Origin: Coffea arabica
Taxonomy: Eukaryota > Streptophyta > Magnoliopsida > Gentianales > Rubiaceae
Length of the DNA stretch: 64,000 bases
Direction: 5' to 3'
Assembly: GCF_036785885.1 (NCBI RefSeq)
Contig: NC_092330.1
Location: 11,380,525-11,444,524 of the forward strand
Below, in pieces: positions 35,042-48,025 of the stretch; within the stretch, counting starts at the first letter, position 1, and every line of letters starts with the position of its first letter. The translations under genes and the position numbers were made by a program. Below the pieces are notes generated by a model that was not told the origin of the DNA, did not search any database, and saw only the letters and a program-made list of their open reading frames with translations.

Positions 35042-38000
35042 TGTGAGGACTCGCAAAAACTATTATTTTGTGCCTAATTTATGGCTTAATAAATTATTTA
35101 ATTGGATTTTATTTCCAAGGAATATTTTCTAGTCTTATTAGACCTAAATACATGGTAATATAACTTCGTTATATTTTTAAAATGATTCGTTTCGAAAATT
35201 AATTTCCTAGAGCGCGTTTAGTAAAAATAGTGAATAGTACTTGGAGATTTTATCCGCGTATTAGCACAATAAGCTTGGAATATTGGAGACTTGTACCATG
35301 GTCCTAAAATAGGTAATTTTAAGCATAAATATTCAAGTGATAGTTAGTAGTGCAATCGTTATAAGAATTTTTCGAAAGTTTCGCGTTATAGCGGTAAAAT
35401 GGGCGGTACGCGTTTTCACACGCGCGACTTTATTTGAGGAACTTTAGACCCTTGTTTCGAGACAATTAAGAGTGAATAATATCTATATTAACATGAGTGC
35501 ATTAGAGGTTTAGTGCACTAGTGAACCAAACGCGCGAGAAATCAAGTCCAAACGCACCCTAAATTACACTATTTCGAGTTGACTTTGAGGTGCATTTTGC
35601 ACCACACAAAGAATCTTCCTTTGGAAGCCAATTGCATCAGCACTCTCTCTCTCTCTTCACCTCACTTGGCCGAACAACAAGAAGGAGAAGAGCTCTCCAT
35701 TGTCTTCATTTTTCATCTTCAATCCATGCACCAAAATCCACCCAAATCACACCAAACTTGGAGATCTCTTAGCAAACCACTTGGAGACTACATTTAGCTA
35801 ACAAAAGGCTGCATCTTCACGGTTTCTTGGAGCTTCAAGAGGGCCGAAATTTTCTGGTCTTGCACACCTAAGGAAGAGGTAATGATCAACCCATGAATTC
35901 TTGTCTTTTGGAGGTTATATAGCAAGATTTAGCTCATGCATGCACTTAGCTAGCTTGTTTATGGTGAAAATGAAATGAGTGGGCTCTTGGAATTCCCACA
36001 CTTGGGTTGTTGTTGCTGATGTGATGATTAATGGTGATTATATTGTTGGTTTAGTGATTATAATGATGCATTAGTGATGGGTAATTGGTAGGAACTTCAT
36101 TGGTGTAAGAGGCTAGAATTTCCGAAAATGCCCCTGCCATGTTCGGCCATTTCCAGGCCCATTTTTAATGGTTTAATTGCTTGAATTGGATGTTTGTAGG
36201 ATGTATTAGATGTGTGAAAAATTTCATTGAAAAATAATGAGGTTTGAATGGGCAAATGGATTTTTGTTCGAAACCAGCAAATCTGGAAACTGTCTCGCGT
36301 ATGCCTCTGACCAGCAGTAGTATTTTGGCTATAACTCTGTCCTCGGATGTCGAAATCATATGCCGTCGGTGGCGTTTGAAACTAGACATTCCTAGCTTTA
36401 ATTTGGTATATAATGCACGTTCTGATTCCTTGTGAGCAAGCCGAACCAAATGTTTTAAGTTCGCTGTCCTGTTACTCTGTTCTTCTGGAATGAAGTGTTC
36501 AGGCAGCAACTTGATGCCCGAATTTGAACCAATTGGGTGCCGAATTTGGAAATGATTTCTTCTGTGATGTTTTAGTACTATGAATGTATTTTCCAACGGC
36601 GTAAGCCATGCTCAATTTCGAGCTATATTGACTGATTTGTGATTGAATCAAGTGGACTGCTCTGTTTTGGAAAACCCTAATCTTTGGACTGGTTTGGGAC
36701 CAAATCTTGGAATGAACTTGTTAGTTGATGTTTTGATATTAAACACTTACCAAAGATATTATGGGTGTATCTTAGACCCTTATTTCACAAATGAACCATG
36801 GTTGGATAACTTTCTTGGTTAGACGATTGCAAATTGGGAAATGCAAGTCAAAGGCAGTTTGCCTTAGGATTTTCTTGAACTTCGGTTGGCTCATTAAGTA
36901 CCTTACCGAAGGTATTTTTCCCCGAAATTCGATAGAGAGATACCTTCCATATAGTATTGAAATACTGCCAATTTTGGTGCCAATTCAAGTTCGTTTCGAT
37001 ACCTAATTAAAATTCTAAAGTTGGGGGTTCAAATCTGGAAATTCTTCTCCAGTCTTGAATTTGCTCAACTTCGGGCTACCGTATCTCGGTGCTCGAAACT
37101 CCGATTCTTGATCCGCTTATTTTGTCATACACTTCACTTGCAACACCAACCCTGCATCTTCAAGCTCATCTTTGACCACTTTTCGCTTTGATTCATGGAA
37201 AAGTGTCTTCTAGGAACTTATAGTACTCTCTAAGAGGTTTCCAACGGTATAAAGTTTTCCAATTCTCGACTTATACCGTGCGAGTTATGATTTTTCAAAG
37301 ATTCATCATAAAACTGAAAAATATTCCAATTCCAAGAAAATAGAGTTTTTCAAAAACTCTTTATTCTTTTTATATTCTTAAAACGTTTTGCTTACGATTT
37401 TCATGATAAAAACTCAAATAATATTGTACCTAATAAAAGGCAAGTTAAACCTCGATTTACGTGTAATTGAGGTTCCTTTTTGCAAAATAATTCTTAGATT
37501 GTACTAGTGTACAATCTTTCTTGATAAGTGTGATTATCCACTATTATATTGCCAGGCGCGCAAGGAGACCTTCAAGAGGATCTCACCGCGGACACCTGAA
37601 CTCCCAGAAAATAATTCTTTTTGAATTGCTCGGTGAGTGTCAAGTGTGTGGAATTTGTTACTTGCTTGCTTGTGTAATTGTTGGAATTTTAAGAAAATGG
37701 GGACGGGTGCGTACTTTATCGTACCTGTTCTACTTTCAAATGAATGAATGAAATGTATTGAATGAATGAATGAAATGCAACGTTATGTCATGAATGCTTG
37801 TGTCGTTGGAGTGAATCTCCTCGACTTTCAAATGAATGGGGGACGCCCAAACTCATAGGCCGTCCTTAGACTCGAGCCAGCAATGGGCTTGGTCTGGGAT
37901 TCGGACGAGCCATGAGATACACATAAGCTCGACCTAATAAGAGGTCTTGCTTGGCATACTTGTAGAGTATCGCCTAATAATAGACTTGTGGGCCCTTGGG

Positions 38001-38655
38001 GTGTACGGTGGACGGAGGAAAGTAAGTGGTGATCTACGGAAATGGAAATACCGACCCGGTTGACAGGAGGGTCAATGCGGGAAGGTATACGAAGGACAAC
38101 GGCAGATCAAGTGGAACTTAGCTCCTGAGAGCTACTATATCCTTGAATTGTTTCTGATTACTTTTCCTGTTTGAATAATTGATTGTTGAAGAGACGTGAT
38201 TTTATTTATTAAACTTGGGTTTGTTAATTTGGCTAAGTGCTTGCATGTGTGTTCTTGGCCTCACGAGCGTTAGCTCACCCTATAGTTTTGTTTTCCTTAA
38301 CAGGACCGACTCTTGGAGATATATGGAGAAACCATCCGTTGTAATTTTGTTAAGACTCCTGTTATAAAATTTGACTAGGCCCTGGTTCGGGTTGTACTTT
38401 TGGAGTTGTAAACTTGAAAAGTTTGGGCCCTGATGTGTACTTTGAATTCTAGTCGTTCATGATCACCCGATGTACTGGTTATACATTAAGTGACTTATTA
38501 AGCTTGAACGCTTCCGCATTATTGTATTCGTGTTGCTCTCATCGAAGTGTTTAGTTTGATTTTAAATTGAATGAAATCGCTTGAGTCCTGGCGAGAGCTG
38601 GGCAGGCGTCCGCGGATACCCTTTGGTCCGCCTTAGGGAGATGTGGGGCGTCACA
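35042..38655 (+). mobile_element. Ty3 chromovirus LTR, copy 3 (3614 bp)
   Basis: Right-hand LTR of the array, ending GGGGCGTCACA. It then passes into a diverged LTR (C) beginning CTTAATCTCC, so the array was inserted into that older LTR. Confidence 0.9.
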
Positions 38656-41125
38656 CTTAATCTCCTTATTATTAATTGAGCAAAATCAGCCCTAAAATAT
38701 CTCCTAAAGCTGCCGAAAGTTTGGACTAAAGAAAAGGGAGAAAAGAAAAAAATAAAAGTAGCCATTTTGAGTTGACACTTGCTGGCAATCCATGGAACTT
38801 TGACCAAATGACTTTCCTTCCTTCCTATCTTTCTTCTTGGCTCCATTCTATTCCATTTTTCTTCCATCTTGGCCGAAAATAAAAGAGGGAAAAGAGAGAA
38901 AAATAACTTCAACTCCAACCTTGATTCTTCCTTGTTGAAATGAAATTAACCGAACCAAACTAATTAAATTTACCTTTTGGTGCTTGGAAGGATTGGTGTG
39001 TTGAAATTTTGGGAAGATAGTGGTGTGTTTCTCACCTACAAGGAGTTTCTAGAAGGTACCATGGCTGTCTTTCTTATTTTTCTTCCTTAATCATGTTTAA
39101 GTTTGGATAGAAGCTCCTATTCTTGGCTAATGATGGTTATTTAAGTAGTTTTGATTCATATGGTGGATGTTTAGCTAGGGTTTACATTTTCAGCCTTGAT
39201 TATGGTTATTTATCTAGTAATGGATGTTATAGAGTTAGTAATTTTGGTTTTGATGATTGAATGCTTATTAGATATGAAATTCTAGAGGAAACGTTCAAAT
39301 TCCAGAAACTGAAACTAACCTGTTTAGCTTCTGACGTGTTTATTTCGTCCATGTTAAAGGCCGAATCAGGCTTAGGTCAAAACATAAAAGTTGTAAGAAA
39401 TGATGTTATATAGTTTCCTATAAAATCTCAACTCCAATGGAGCACTGTATCATGTGAAATGACCAAAGTACTCTTTACTGCCAAATGTACTATTTTGCAG
39501 ACAGTTTTATGTTTTCCTCTGAGATGTTACATTTTGATATTGCAAAAGCACGAATTGGTTGTTGATGTCTTCATGAGACTTGTATTTCTCTATATTAGCT
39601 TCGAAAGAGTATAAAGTGTACCCCAATCCAATAAACGTAGCTCCAATTGTGACCAAAATGCTATAAGACATCAAATCTGCCATTTAGCCATTTGCCTTTA
39701 AACTTGATTTCCGGTTGCCTTGTTAAGACTTGTGTTGTATTTAGATTATTTTGAACCTAGTTGATGGGCTATTGTGGTAACATTGCCTATGTGTGACATT
39801 GAGACTGATTTGAGGAAAATAATGAAGCCATAAATGGCTGGCAAATAGGTAAACACAAGGGGCTGGTTATGGTCAAAACCGTGGAACCCATTTTCATACC
39901 ATTTTCATTTCCGCGCACGCGCACATACATTTCTTGGCCGTTTTTGCCGTTTGGCCGTTTTATTCCTTATTTTCATTTGTGGTGGTTGTTTGACTGATGG
40001 TTGAGTATAATCTTTTGTCACAGGCAGTGAAGAACTGGACGGAGTCGGTGGACCCGTATAAAGTGCCTTGATTTGTGTATTAACTATTTTGAGTGAGTAA
40101 TTGGGTTGATTTATATGATAAATTGTCAAAGTGCCTTGTATATGTTAAATGGGTACTTAGACGAGGGTGTACTTTATCTCACTCGACCTAACTCCATCCA
40201 TTGTTCTTGATTTAATATGTAAGAATACATGGCTTGTGTTGAGTATCACCCTTTTGCTGTGTGTTGTTGGGGTGATTACATGACTTGAATTGAACCCCTT
40301 GTGCTGTGTGCTGTTGGAGTGAGTACTTTGTTGAGAGATATCATCTAGTGAGAGATTGGATATCTCAGACCTTGGTTCCAGCCCGGTTCCAAGGGTAGAC
40401 GGACTATTCGAGTCAGCCGAAACTTGGTCGAAGTTAGTTCCATGCTAACCTTGAGATTTCGGTCTTTGTTTAATGCTAAGCGATTTATTTTGCTCGAGCT
40501 GCTGTGCGCAATTGACAGGCCAGCGGGGGTTGATAAGGTGAACAGGAAAAGTTAAGTGGAGTCTACGGACTATGAGTATTTTGGTTGACAGAGTGTCAAC
40601 AGGTGGTCAAACTCGAGGAATTGATCTGGCTTTGAAGCCACCCTTGTCCTACCATTGTGATATTACATTTCTGTCTATTGATGTGAAATATCTTCGTTTA
40701 TATATTTATTTGGATGTGATTTTACGTTTTTACCCCGATTATTCACTAAACATATAGCTCACCCTATTCCATTTGTTTTTCTTAACAGGGGCCGATGCGG
40801 GGAAAGCTTGGGAAGGTGTAAGACTTTTGGCTTATAGAATAAGTGATTTTGCCCTAATACTTGTTATAAGTTGACTAGTCAGATGTATATATTTGTTGTG
40901 GTGGTTATAGTTAGTAGCTTCTCTAGAGTTTACTTTCTGGTACTAGTGGTATGTATGGTTTAATGTAATAGTTTATACAACTTTTGAAGATGTAATGGTG
41001 TATGTAGAACTTTCTTGTAGCGTGAAATCTATTTTCTCGTTTTAGAGTATCGAGTCCTCTCGCGATCTAGGCAGGCGATCCGCTAAGTCCTTTGGTACGA
41101 CTCTAGGTACGGTGAGGTCATCACA
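38656..41125 (+). mobile_element. LTR C, Ty3 (Tekay-like), + strand, right part
   Basis: Related along its length to the reverse complement of LTRs D and E. Recognisable blocks include the purine-rich leader (about 38725-38890), the acceptor-like CTTAACAGG (40781-40789) and the terminal block ending GGTCATCACA. The first few hundred bases, seen in E, are not here because the Ty3 array occupies that side. A candidate leader intron is 40093-40788, with hairpin TTGACAGAGTGTCAA (40585-40599). Moderately old. No coding content. Confidence 0.75.
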
Positions 41126-43672
41126 GACCGCCTGTCCAAATCTCGCCAGAACTCACCCAATCACTTCAATAAAACAAGTTACAACTTCAAAAGTAAACGA
41201 AACAACAGTTCCCAAACTTAGAATATATATTTATATCCAATTCCAACTCAAACGTTCATACATTTTCGCTTATAACAAAAGATTCAAATTCCAAAGAATT
41301 TTCAACCCTAATTGAGCCTTAGCGCGAGTACAATCACAAAAATTTAAAAACTAGACTATGCTAGCCTGTACCAGCATCATGCCCATGCTCGATTCTCCTA
41401 TAAGGAAAACAAAACTAATAGGGTCAGCCAAAACTCAGTGAGGTTCCAAAACATCATGCAGACCCAAATAGCAGGTTGACCACTAGATAAAAAGGAAAGT
41501 AACAAGGTAGCGAGCATAAGAGGTCATAACATGAGTAATAACACTTCACATAGCAGTCATTAGATACCCAACATTGACAGATAAAAGGATACAAGTGCTT
41601 TTTCAAGCTAACTGGGCCATAGCGTTATCAAGTAGTAGTTGACACCCCGTCAACTTTCAAGTAGAGTACCTAGTCCAGTAGTGCACTACTTAACTCCAAT
41701 CTCTTTCCACCATTCAAACCCCCTACCGGGCCCAAACTCTAAGATAAACACTGGTGATAATACTCAAGCATACCAATTAGTCGAGAAGATAATACTCCAC
41801 TCGACAAAACTAAAGACCCAGGGTTCGTTATCTAATCAACCAGACCCTTACCGGCACGACTCGATTAACTAGCCACAGGGTTTCTAGAATTCCAGACAGT
41901 ACTCAAGTCATATATATGTATATCAAGTCAATTGCACCCAATGAACAATAAGATGTCACATTAGGGCAAGTGCAATAAAGTACACCCTTGCCCGTGCAAA
42001 CAAGTCAAGTATTTCATTCAAATATCAAGGTCAATCATGCACTTGGAAACACTTACCAATGACTTATTGCTTTGAACAACCACGCTCAGGTTCAACTCCC
42101 TGGCTAGAATCCAAATCTGCAATAAAATATCATTTAACAGTTTGAAATCAATTAAGGTTCAAAATATAAGAGTTTTGCTTAAAGAAAATCAAATAAATGA
42201 AACTCATTTACTTATCAAACTCTAGAAAATTCATGCTCACTCTTTTGGTTTTGATAAAGAAGCGATTAACACTTATAAGTTCGCAACTTGGTGTTAAAAA
42301 CTCGGAAATCGTATTTAAAGTGGTCGCTACTTTCGCCTCAAAAGGTATATGAGTTTTTGGCAAAATTCAGCTTATGTACTCCTACTAAGGAAAACTTGAA
42401 TACCCTAAACAACCTAAGTTCAATTCAACAACGAATCACCGCTTAAGTTCCAATTTCCCTCGCTTATCCTACGGAAGAAAATTTGGGCAGCATATCCTTT
42501 GTATTTATCAATTTTTCCAACCATTAAGGCTTCATTTTTTTTCCCCTCAAATCAGTCCAACTTAAACACTACAAGTAGCATATCAAGATACCTCTTCATC
42601 CAGGCTAAAAACCATCAAATTGTAGCTTATTTCTAGCAATAATAATCCAATATCAAAGTTGGAAATTTCTTAACAAAGCTGGAAATTCATCTTTTAATAC
42701 TAAAAAGTCACAATCATGCTAATCACCTCACAAATTTCATATCCAAGCTCGATACCAACATAATATAGTTGAACAACATAAGACAAGGCTAAAATGGCAA
42801 AACCCTAGCTGAAAATCCACTATCTACACCAAAACTAGAAGATCATCCATAATATTCCAAGATTCATGCCATCTACACCACATTTAACAAGAATAAGAAA
42901 GAAAAAGGAAGTTGATAAACTTATACCTTCCAAAACTTCTTGAAATGTGAAGAACCAAGCACTTTCTCCCAAGAAACTCTCCACTCCAAGCTTCCAAAGC
43001 ACCAAGGGACTAGTTTAATCGGTTTAATTTTTGTGATCTCAACTCAAATAAGACAAAATCAAGGTTGGAAATGAAAGTTTTCTTCTCTCTCTTTCCTCTC
43101 CTTGCTTTCGGCCAACATGAAGAGATAATGGAGGACAGTTAGCCAAAATGGAAGATAAGAAGGAAGGAATTGTCTTGGTCAAACTCTTCTTTGATTACCA
43201 ACACTTGGCAAATCAAGATTCTTCCTTTTTTTTTTCTTTTCTCTCATTTTCTTTAGTCAAAGATTTCGACTGGTTTAGGAGTTAATTTAGAGCTGATAAG
43301 ATGAAATGAAAACAAGGACATTAGGGTAAGAAAGTAGTGGTCAAGTGGTGTACTCAATCGGTAACAAACGGTGCACGTCGGTTATAACCTGTTTTCTTTA
43401 ACTCTCTCGTACTTGTTTTTAAATTTATGATTCACTAACTTATTATTAGCACTTCTAATCACACACTTTTTCTTACCTAATACTCACTCTTATCCACAAA
43501 ATTTAGTACACACACCTCACCAACTAATCACACTACCAAAATACGCAAAAACCCTAGTTTACCCTAACTATAAAAGTAAAGGTAAAACTCTCGATTCTAT
43601 CATTTATTACAACTATTGAGGGAGTAAATTAGTAGTAAAGATATTATAAAGTAATTTATTCAAAATAAAAAG
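41126..43672 (-). mobile_element. LTR D, Ty3 (Tekay-like), - strand, main part
   Basis: Aligns with solo LTR E on the same strand. It starts at GACCGCCTG, about 44 bp inside where E starts, which fits C having been inserted into D with the missing bases on C's far side. At 43672 it is interrupted by the Tat-type LTR and resumes at 62175. Candidate intron on the minus strand: 42056 down to 41398 (donor GTAAGT). Hairpin TTGAC-ACCCC-GTCAA at 41639-41653. Noncoding. Confidence 0.72.
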
Positions 43673-44469
43673 TGTAGACACCAAAATTTTCATTTTTATT
43701 TAATTCATTTTATTTATTCTTGTTTTTATTTTACTTCATTTTAGTTGACTAAAGTTTGCCAAGATGATAGTTAGTCTTTATTTCATTTATTTTAGTAAAT
43801 TAGGTTCATTATTTTTCTTTTTAAGATATTTTTACATTAAATAAAAGAAAAAGGAAAATTCACACAAAAATTCAAAAAAAATTGTTTTTAATCCTTTTAA
43901 GATTCAATTTCTTTAAAATGAATGAAAATTTTGCAATGCAATTTGCAATTAGAAATTAACATTTTTGTTTACCTAAATTGATTTTGAAAAAACAAAAAAT
44001 AAGAAGATAGATGGAGGGCATGCATGATAGACAAGTGTGTCAGGGGAGTATTAGACAAGTGTCTTGGATTTTAGCACAACACATGGAAAGGGAGGGGGTA
44101 GGTGGCAAGACAAGTGTTGAGTCTAGAAAAAAACAAACAAAAGAAAATGGAAAAGGAGAGAGCTGGCGGTAGAGGAAAAAGGGGAAACAAAAAGCAAAGG
44201 AAGTGAGAGGAAGAGGTGATGGGCTAAGAAGAGAAAAATAGAAAAAACCAAGGGGAAGTCTTGGGGGGCTGAACAAGAAAAGGAAAAAAGCGAGGGTTTT
44301 TGGCCAAGTGAAAGAAAGAAAAAAAGAACGAAGAGGTTTTGCGGCTAAGAGGCAAAAGAGTTGGGAAGGGAAAAAAAAAGGAACCAGGGAGGAAGGGAGA
44401 TTGGGAAAGGAGGTAATGGCTGATAAAAAATGAAAAACAAGAAAGAAAGGGAGAAAAAGAGAGAGCTTG
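43673..44469 (+). repeat. Tat-type LTR, first piece, purine-rich
   Basis: AT-rich start, then from about 44000 a long A/G-rich stretch. The minus-strand frames of 78 and 102 codons here are low-complexity Phe/Ser/Pro translations of that bias and are not genes. Confidence 0.6.
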
Positions 44470-47321
44470 TGTGAGAACCCGTAAAAAAAAAACCCTAATC
44501 TTTTCCGAGGGTTTTATTTCCTTTAATAGCATGTTTTCTGCATTTCCTGGCTTAGGAATTTTTTTCCTGAGGAATTTTTATGAGTAATTATAGTTTTAGA
44601 TGATTTTTCTAGTATTGGTGAGTTTTTGAAAAATTAAGGATAAATAATGGACGTGGGACCCACTAGTGCGAAAAGTTCGAAAAAATGCGGCCAATAAGGT
44701 TAAATTCCGGATACTGTGTAAAATTTATCGGGTGTTAAGAGATAAGTAGAGTGTGAGATATGATTGATGTGAGAGAGAAAAGAAAGTATAGGAATGCATT
44801 TATTGTAGTGCCACATGTCCCCATGTTATTGGTTAGGACTTAAGACAACTATTCATACTTTTGACTATTTTTGACTAAGTGTTAAATATCTTCAAAATTC
44901 ACTAAAATTCCCTCATTCTTTCTTCACTAAGCCGGCCCTCTCAAGCTTAAGAAAGGAAGAAACCTTTTCAACTTCTGGATTTCGTCTTGCTTCAATCCAA
45001 CAACTCAACCATTTACACTTGTTTTACTCCATAAAATCCTCCTAGTTGGTGTTAGTAAGTGGCCTAGTGAAGTTTGTTTGAAGAGCTAAGGTGTCCAACA
45101 TCTTCCTTTCTCTTGTTTACTTGGTAAGTGGTGATTGACTACCCTCCTATACCTTATGAAGCTTAAGTTATGCTTATTAGTGATTAAAGTACTGAAATTT
45201 CTGGTTTTTATCTTGGTTTGAAGTGATTTGGCGAAGTTTTTATTTTATTGATGATTTTTCTGGTTTAATTGGATTATGATGGTGTGGTTGTTTATGATGA
45301 TTGGTAATGGTCTATATAGACTCTAGTAGGTGCAAATTATGGGTAATTGCAATCAATTTTGAGTTTTGATTGAATTGTGAAAAGTTAGGGTTCATAAACC
45401 CCTAATTCTATCCGGTTTTAGATCATAGGGTTAGAGGCTGAATTGGACTTTGCTCAAAACATGAACGTTGTAGGTATTGATGAGTTTGAAGTGCCTACAA
45501 AATTTCAGGTCATTTAGATTTGTGTAGAGTGAGTTATGTCGATTTTACTGTTGCTGGTCTGGGTTGCTCAGAATGTGAAAACTGCGCTTGTAATCGTTTG
45601 TTTTGACTGGAATTGGTTTGGATTTTGAAGTTGGTGTCTTCTGATGAAATATATCTGGATGTCTTAGCTAACATATGCCTTTGGAATTTCGGCATTTGGA
45701 CCTGTATAGACTGAGTTGTGTTCATTACAGCATAGTGCGATTTAGGAAACTGCAATTTCGGTTCTGGTTTGGTAATCTGTTTTTTTTTTACCTAGTTGTG
45801 CTAGGATTTGGACTGAGTGGCCTTCTACATTGTTGTAGCCCTGTCTTTTAGCTTCGAGATGGTGGGTCTTATACCCTCATCCGATAAGCGTGGCGCATTT
45901 TGTGTATTACCGCAAAAGTATGACGAAAACTGTTTTTTTGTTAAGGCCTAAGCTAAGCCATTTCTTAATTTCTGGATTGCCTATGGTGCTTGTTTATGTA
46001 TATGAAACCCTATTGGGTTGTGATTGGCATTGATTCATGACTCGTTATCGAGTCTCATTGTAATTGTTTACTTGTTCTAGGAGGTAACGTTGGTGCACAA
46101 CGTTCGTTTAACGGCGGTGCATGAAGTATCACTTACGTGATTGGTGAGTATACTACTCACTGAAATGTTCTAATGTGGCTTTGCTATATGTGGTTGTGTT
46201 GCCTTGAAGGCTTAGTTGGATATTGTAATTGATTAAGGTGATGGTGTACTTGACCGCCCTCACCCCTTTGGATAGTATCACTGAATGTCTACTGTTTCAC
46301 TGTCTTACTGAACTTGATATATGAGTTATTGCATTCCATTTCATGGAAACTGATTTGGTGTTGTTTGGACAAATGTCCAACGACCTTACTGTATTGCTGA
46401 GCTCAACCTCGTTGGTGGTCAACTGAATCGAGCCGGCGAGGGCTTGGTCGTGAAAATTGACTTGCCACGGGGACTGTACTGGGGAACCTTGTAGTAATGA
46501 GACTCTTGGTTCCGGTATACTCGAGTATTACCAAAAGCTACTGAATTGGAGTGCGGGCCCGGTTGGGGTATGTTGGGTGGAAGGAATGGAAGTGAAGTGA
46601 GGTCTACGGTCGTGTATTCTTAAACATTGACGGAGGGTCAATGAAGTTGGATCAAGATTGCAAGCGTGGAAATGGGCTCTTGAGAGCTGTCCGTATCCTT
46701 TCACTGATTTGATTTACTTCTTATTTGCATACTTGAACTGAACGGTTACACTTATGTGATTTTAGATGCCTATGTGGTAGTAACTCACTGAGCTTTAGCT
46801 CACTCCGTTCCATTTGTTTTCCTTACAGGAAAATGACTATTTTGGGAAATGTTGTGCTAGTTGGTTGCCAAGTTGAGCTTGTAAATGTATTTTTGAATAG
46901 CTCCTTGAGAGTGAAAACCCTAAGTGTTTCGTTTCCCCCCAATATTGGTTTGTAATTGGCTATTTGCACATGTATGGACTAGTTGGACATTTTGGTATGC
47001 CGTTTGGCTTGTAAACGTTGTATTTCAATGTACATATGTTTGGTTGAATTTCGGATCAACTCGTATTTCAAACGGCAAACGAAAAATTTTGGCTACTCTC
47101 GGCCTAGTATCTGGATTCTGACGTGGCCGGTACTGTTCATCATCGGCTTCATTTTTTTTCATTTTTTTAAATTTCTTTTTGTGATTTTGACTTGTTTACA
47201 CGCGTGGGTATGTTCCGGAACGTAGTAGATCGACGTGAACTGATCCGTAGTCCTGGCGAGAGCTGGGCAGACAGTCCGCTAGCCCCTTCGGTTCGCCTTA
47301 GGGGAAAGTGGGGCTGTTACA
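44470..47321 (+). mobile_element. TR-GAG 5' LTR (2852 bp)
   Basis: From TGTGAGAACCCG to GGGGCTGTTACA. Candidate leader intron 46144-46828 (TTG|GTGAGT to CCTTACAG|G), hairpin TTGAC-GTCAA at 46627-46641, and terminal block from about 47249. Small frames are not supported as genes. Confidence 0.88.
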
Positions 47322-47323
47322 AG

Positions 47324-47336
47324 TGGTATCAGAGCC
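47324..47336 (+). other. Primer binding site (tRNA-Met type)
   Basis: TGGTATCAGAGCC, two bases after the LTR. Confidence 0.85.
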
Positions 47337-48025
47337 ACTTCGCGTGGTCTCTGCGCGGAGTGAGACTGGGCCAAGTGGTGTTGTGGTCCTAATTTCATGA
47401 ATATGCCTAAGTGCTCGTTTGAGTGTAAGTTATGAACCGGGCATGTGATAAGTGTGCGAATCATTATCATGGGACTCGGGGAAGCTAGGTATGTATGTCG
47501 GGTAGGAATCTTTAATAAGGATGGTTTACTCTTGGAACCGGCCGGCTCGAGATGTGAATTATTTTAGACGAGATTCTTGCGCCCGGATACGAAAGATATG
47601 AGGGCCTAGGTTAGAAAGGATTTAGTGAACTAGAAAGGCGATTCTATGGAACTTCGTGTGGTTTGTTCGGGTGTGGTTAAGCGTGATCGACCTTGATTAA
47701 GATATAAATATTTGGACGAAACCCTAGAAAGGGGGAAAAGCTTTTCGTGAGTTCTTTTGTACTTGTGACCTAGGTGTCTATAGTACTTTTGGAAGAGCCT
47801 TTTGTTTCATGGAATGACTTCGTATGTACTTGACTGACTGTTCCGTATAATTGTTTAACCTGGTTATGTGATCTATGTATACGTGTTATGTGTTTAAATG
47901 CTCTTCGCGGTAATTGTTTGAGTTACTTATTCCTGTTTCATTGTTCATGTCTGGTGCTACGGAAGGAAGGGTTAGGTGCCCTTTTAACAGTGTATTTATT
48001 TGATGACCTAGATTGACTTAGATTG
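47337..48025 (+). other. TR-GAG leader, noncoding
   Basis: About 690 bp between the primer site and the gag ATG. I find no counterpart of the extra ORF seen in the Ty3 array. It may hold packaging signals; none can be pinpointed. Confidence 0.5.

Larger units (their letters stand above)
12441..38655 (+). mobile_element. Tandem Ty3 chromovirus (Tekay/Del-type) array sharing LTRs
   Basis: The order is partial internal region (12441-16246), LTR, internal (19829-25579), LTR, internal (29291-35041), LTR. The full period is 9462 bp and the copies are nearly identical, so the array is very young. Such LTR-internal-LTR-internal-LTR chains arise by unequal recombination between LTRs. Each complete internal region has a tRNA-Met type primer site, a small ORF, gag-pol with protease, RT, RNase H and integrase, a chromodomain-like remnant near the 3' end, and a polypurine tract. 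The two complete internal regions look near-whole, with perhaps one break each. The right flank begins CTTAA; the left flank is not available to confirm a 5-bp duplication. Confidence 0.9.

Noticed and set aside
44040-44532. Minus-strand frames of 78 and 102 codons rich in Phe, Ser and Pro
   Set aside because: Translation of an A/G-rich LTR stretch; the second runs into the TR-GAG LTR.
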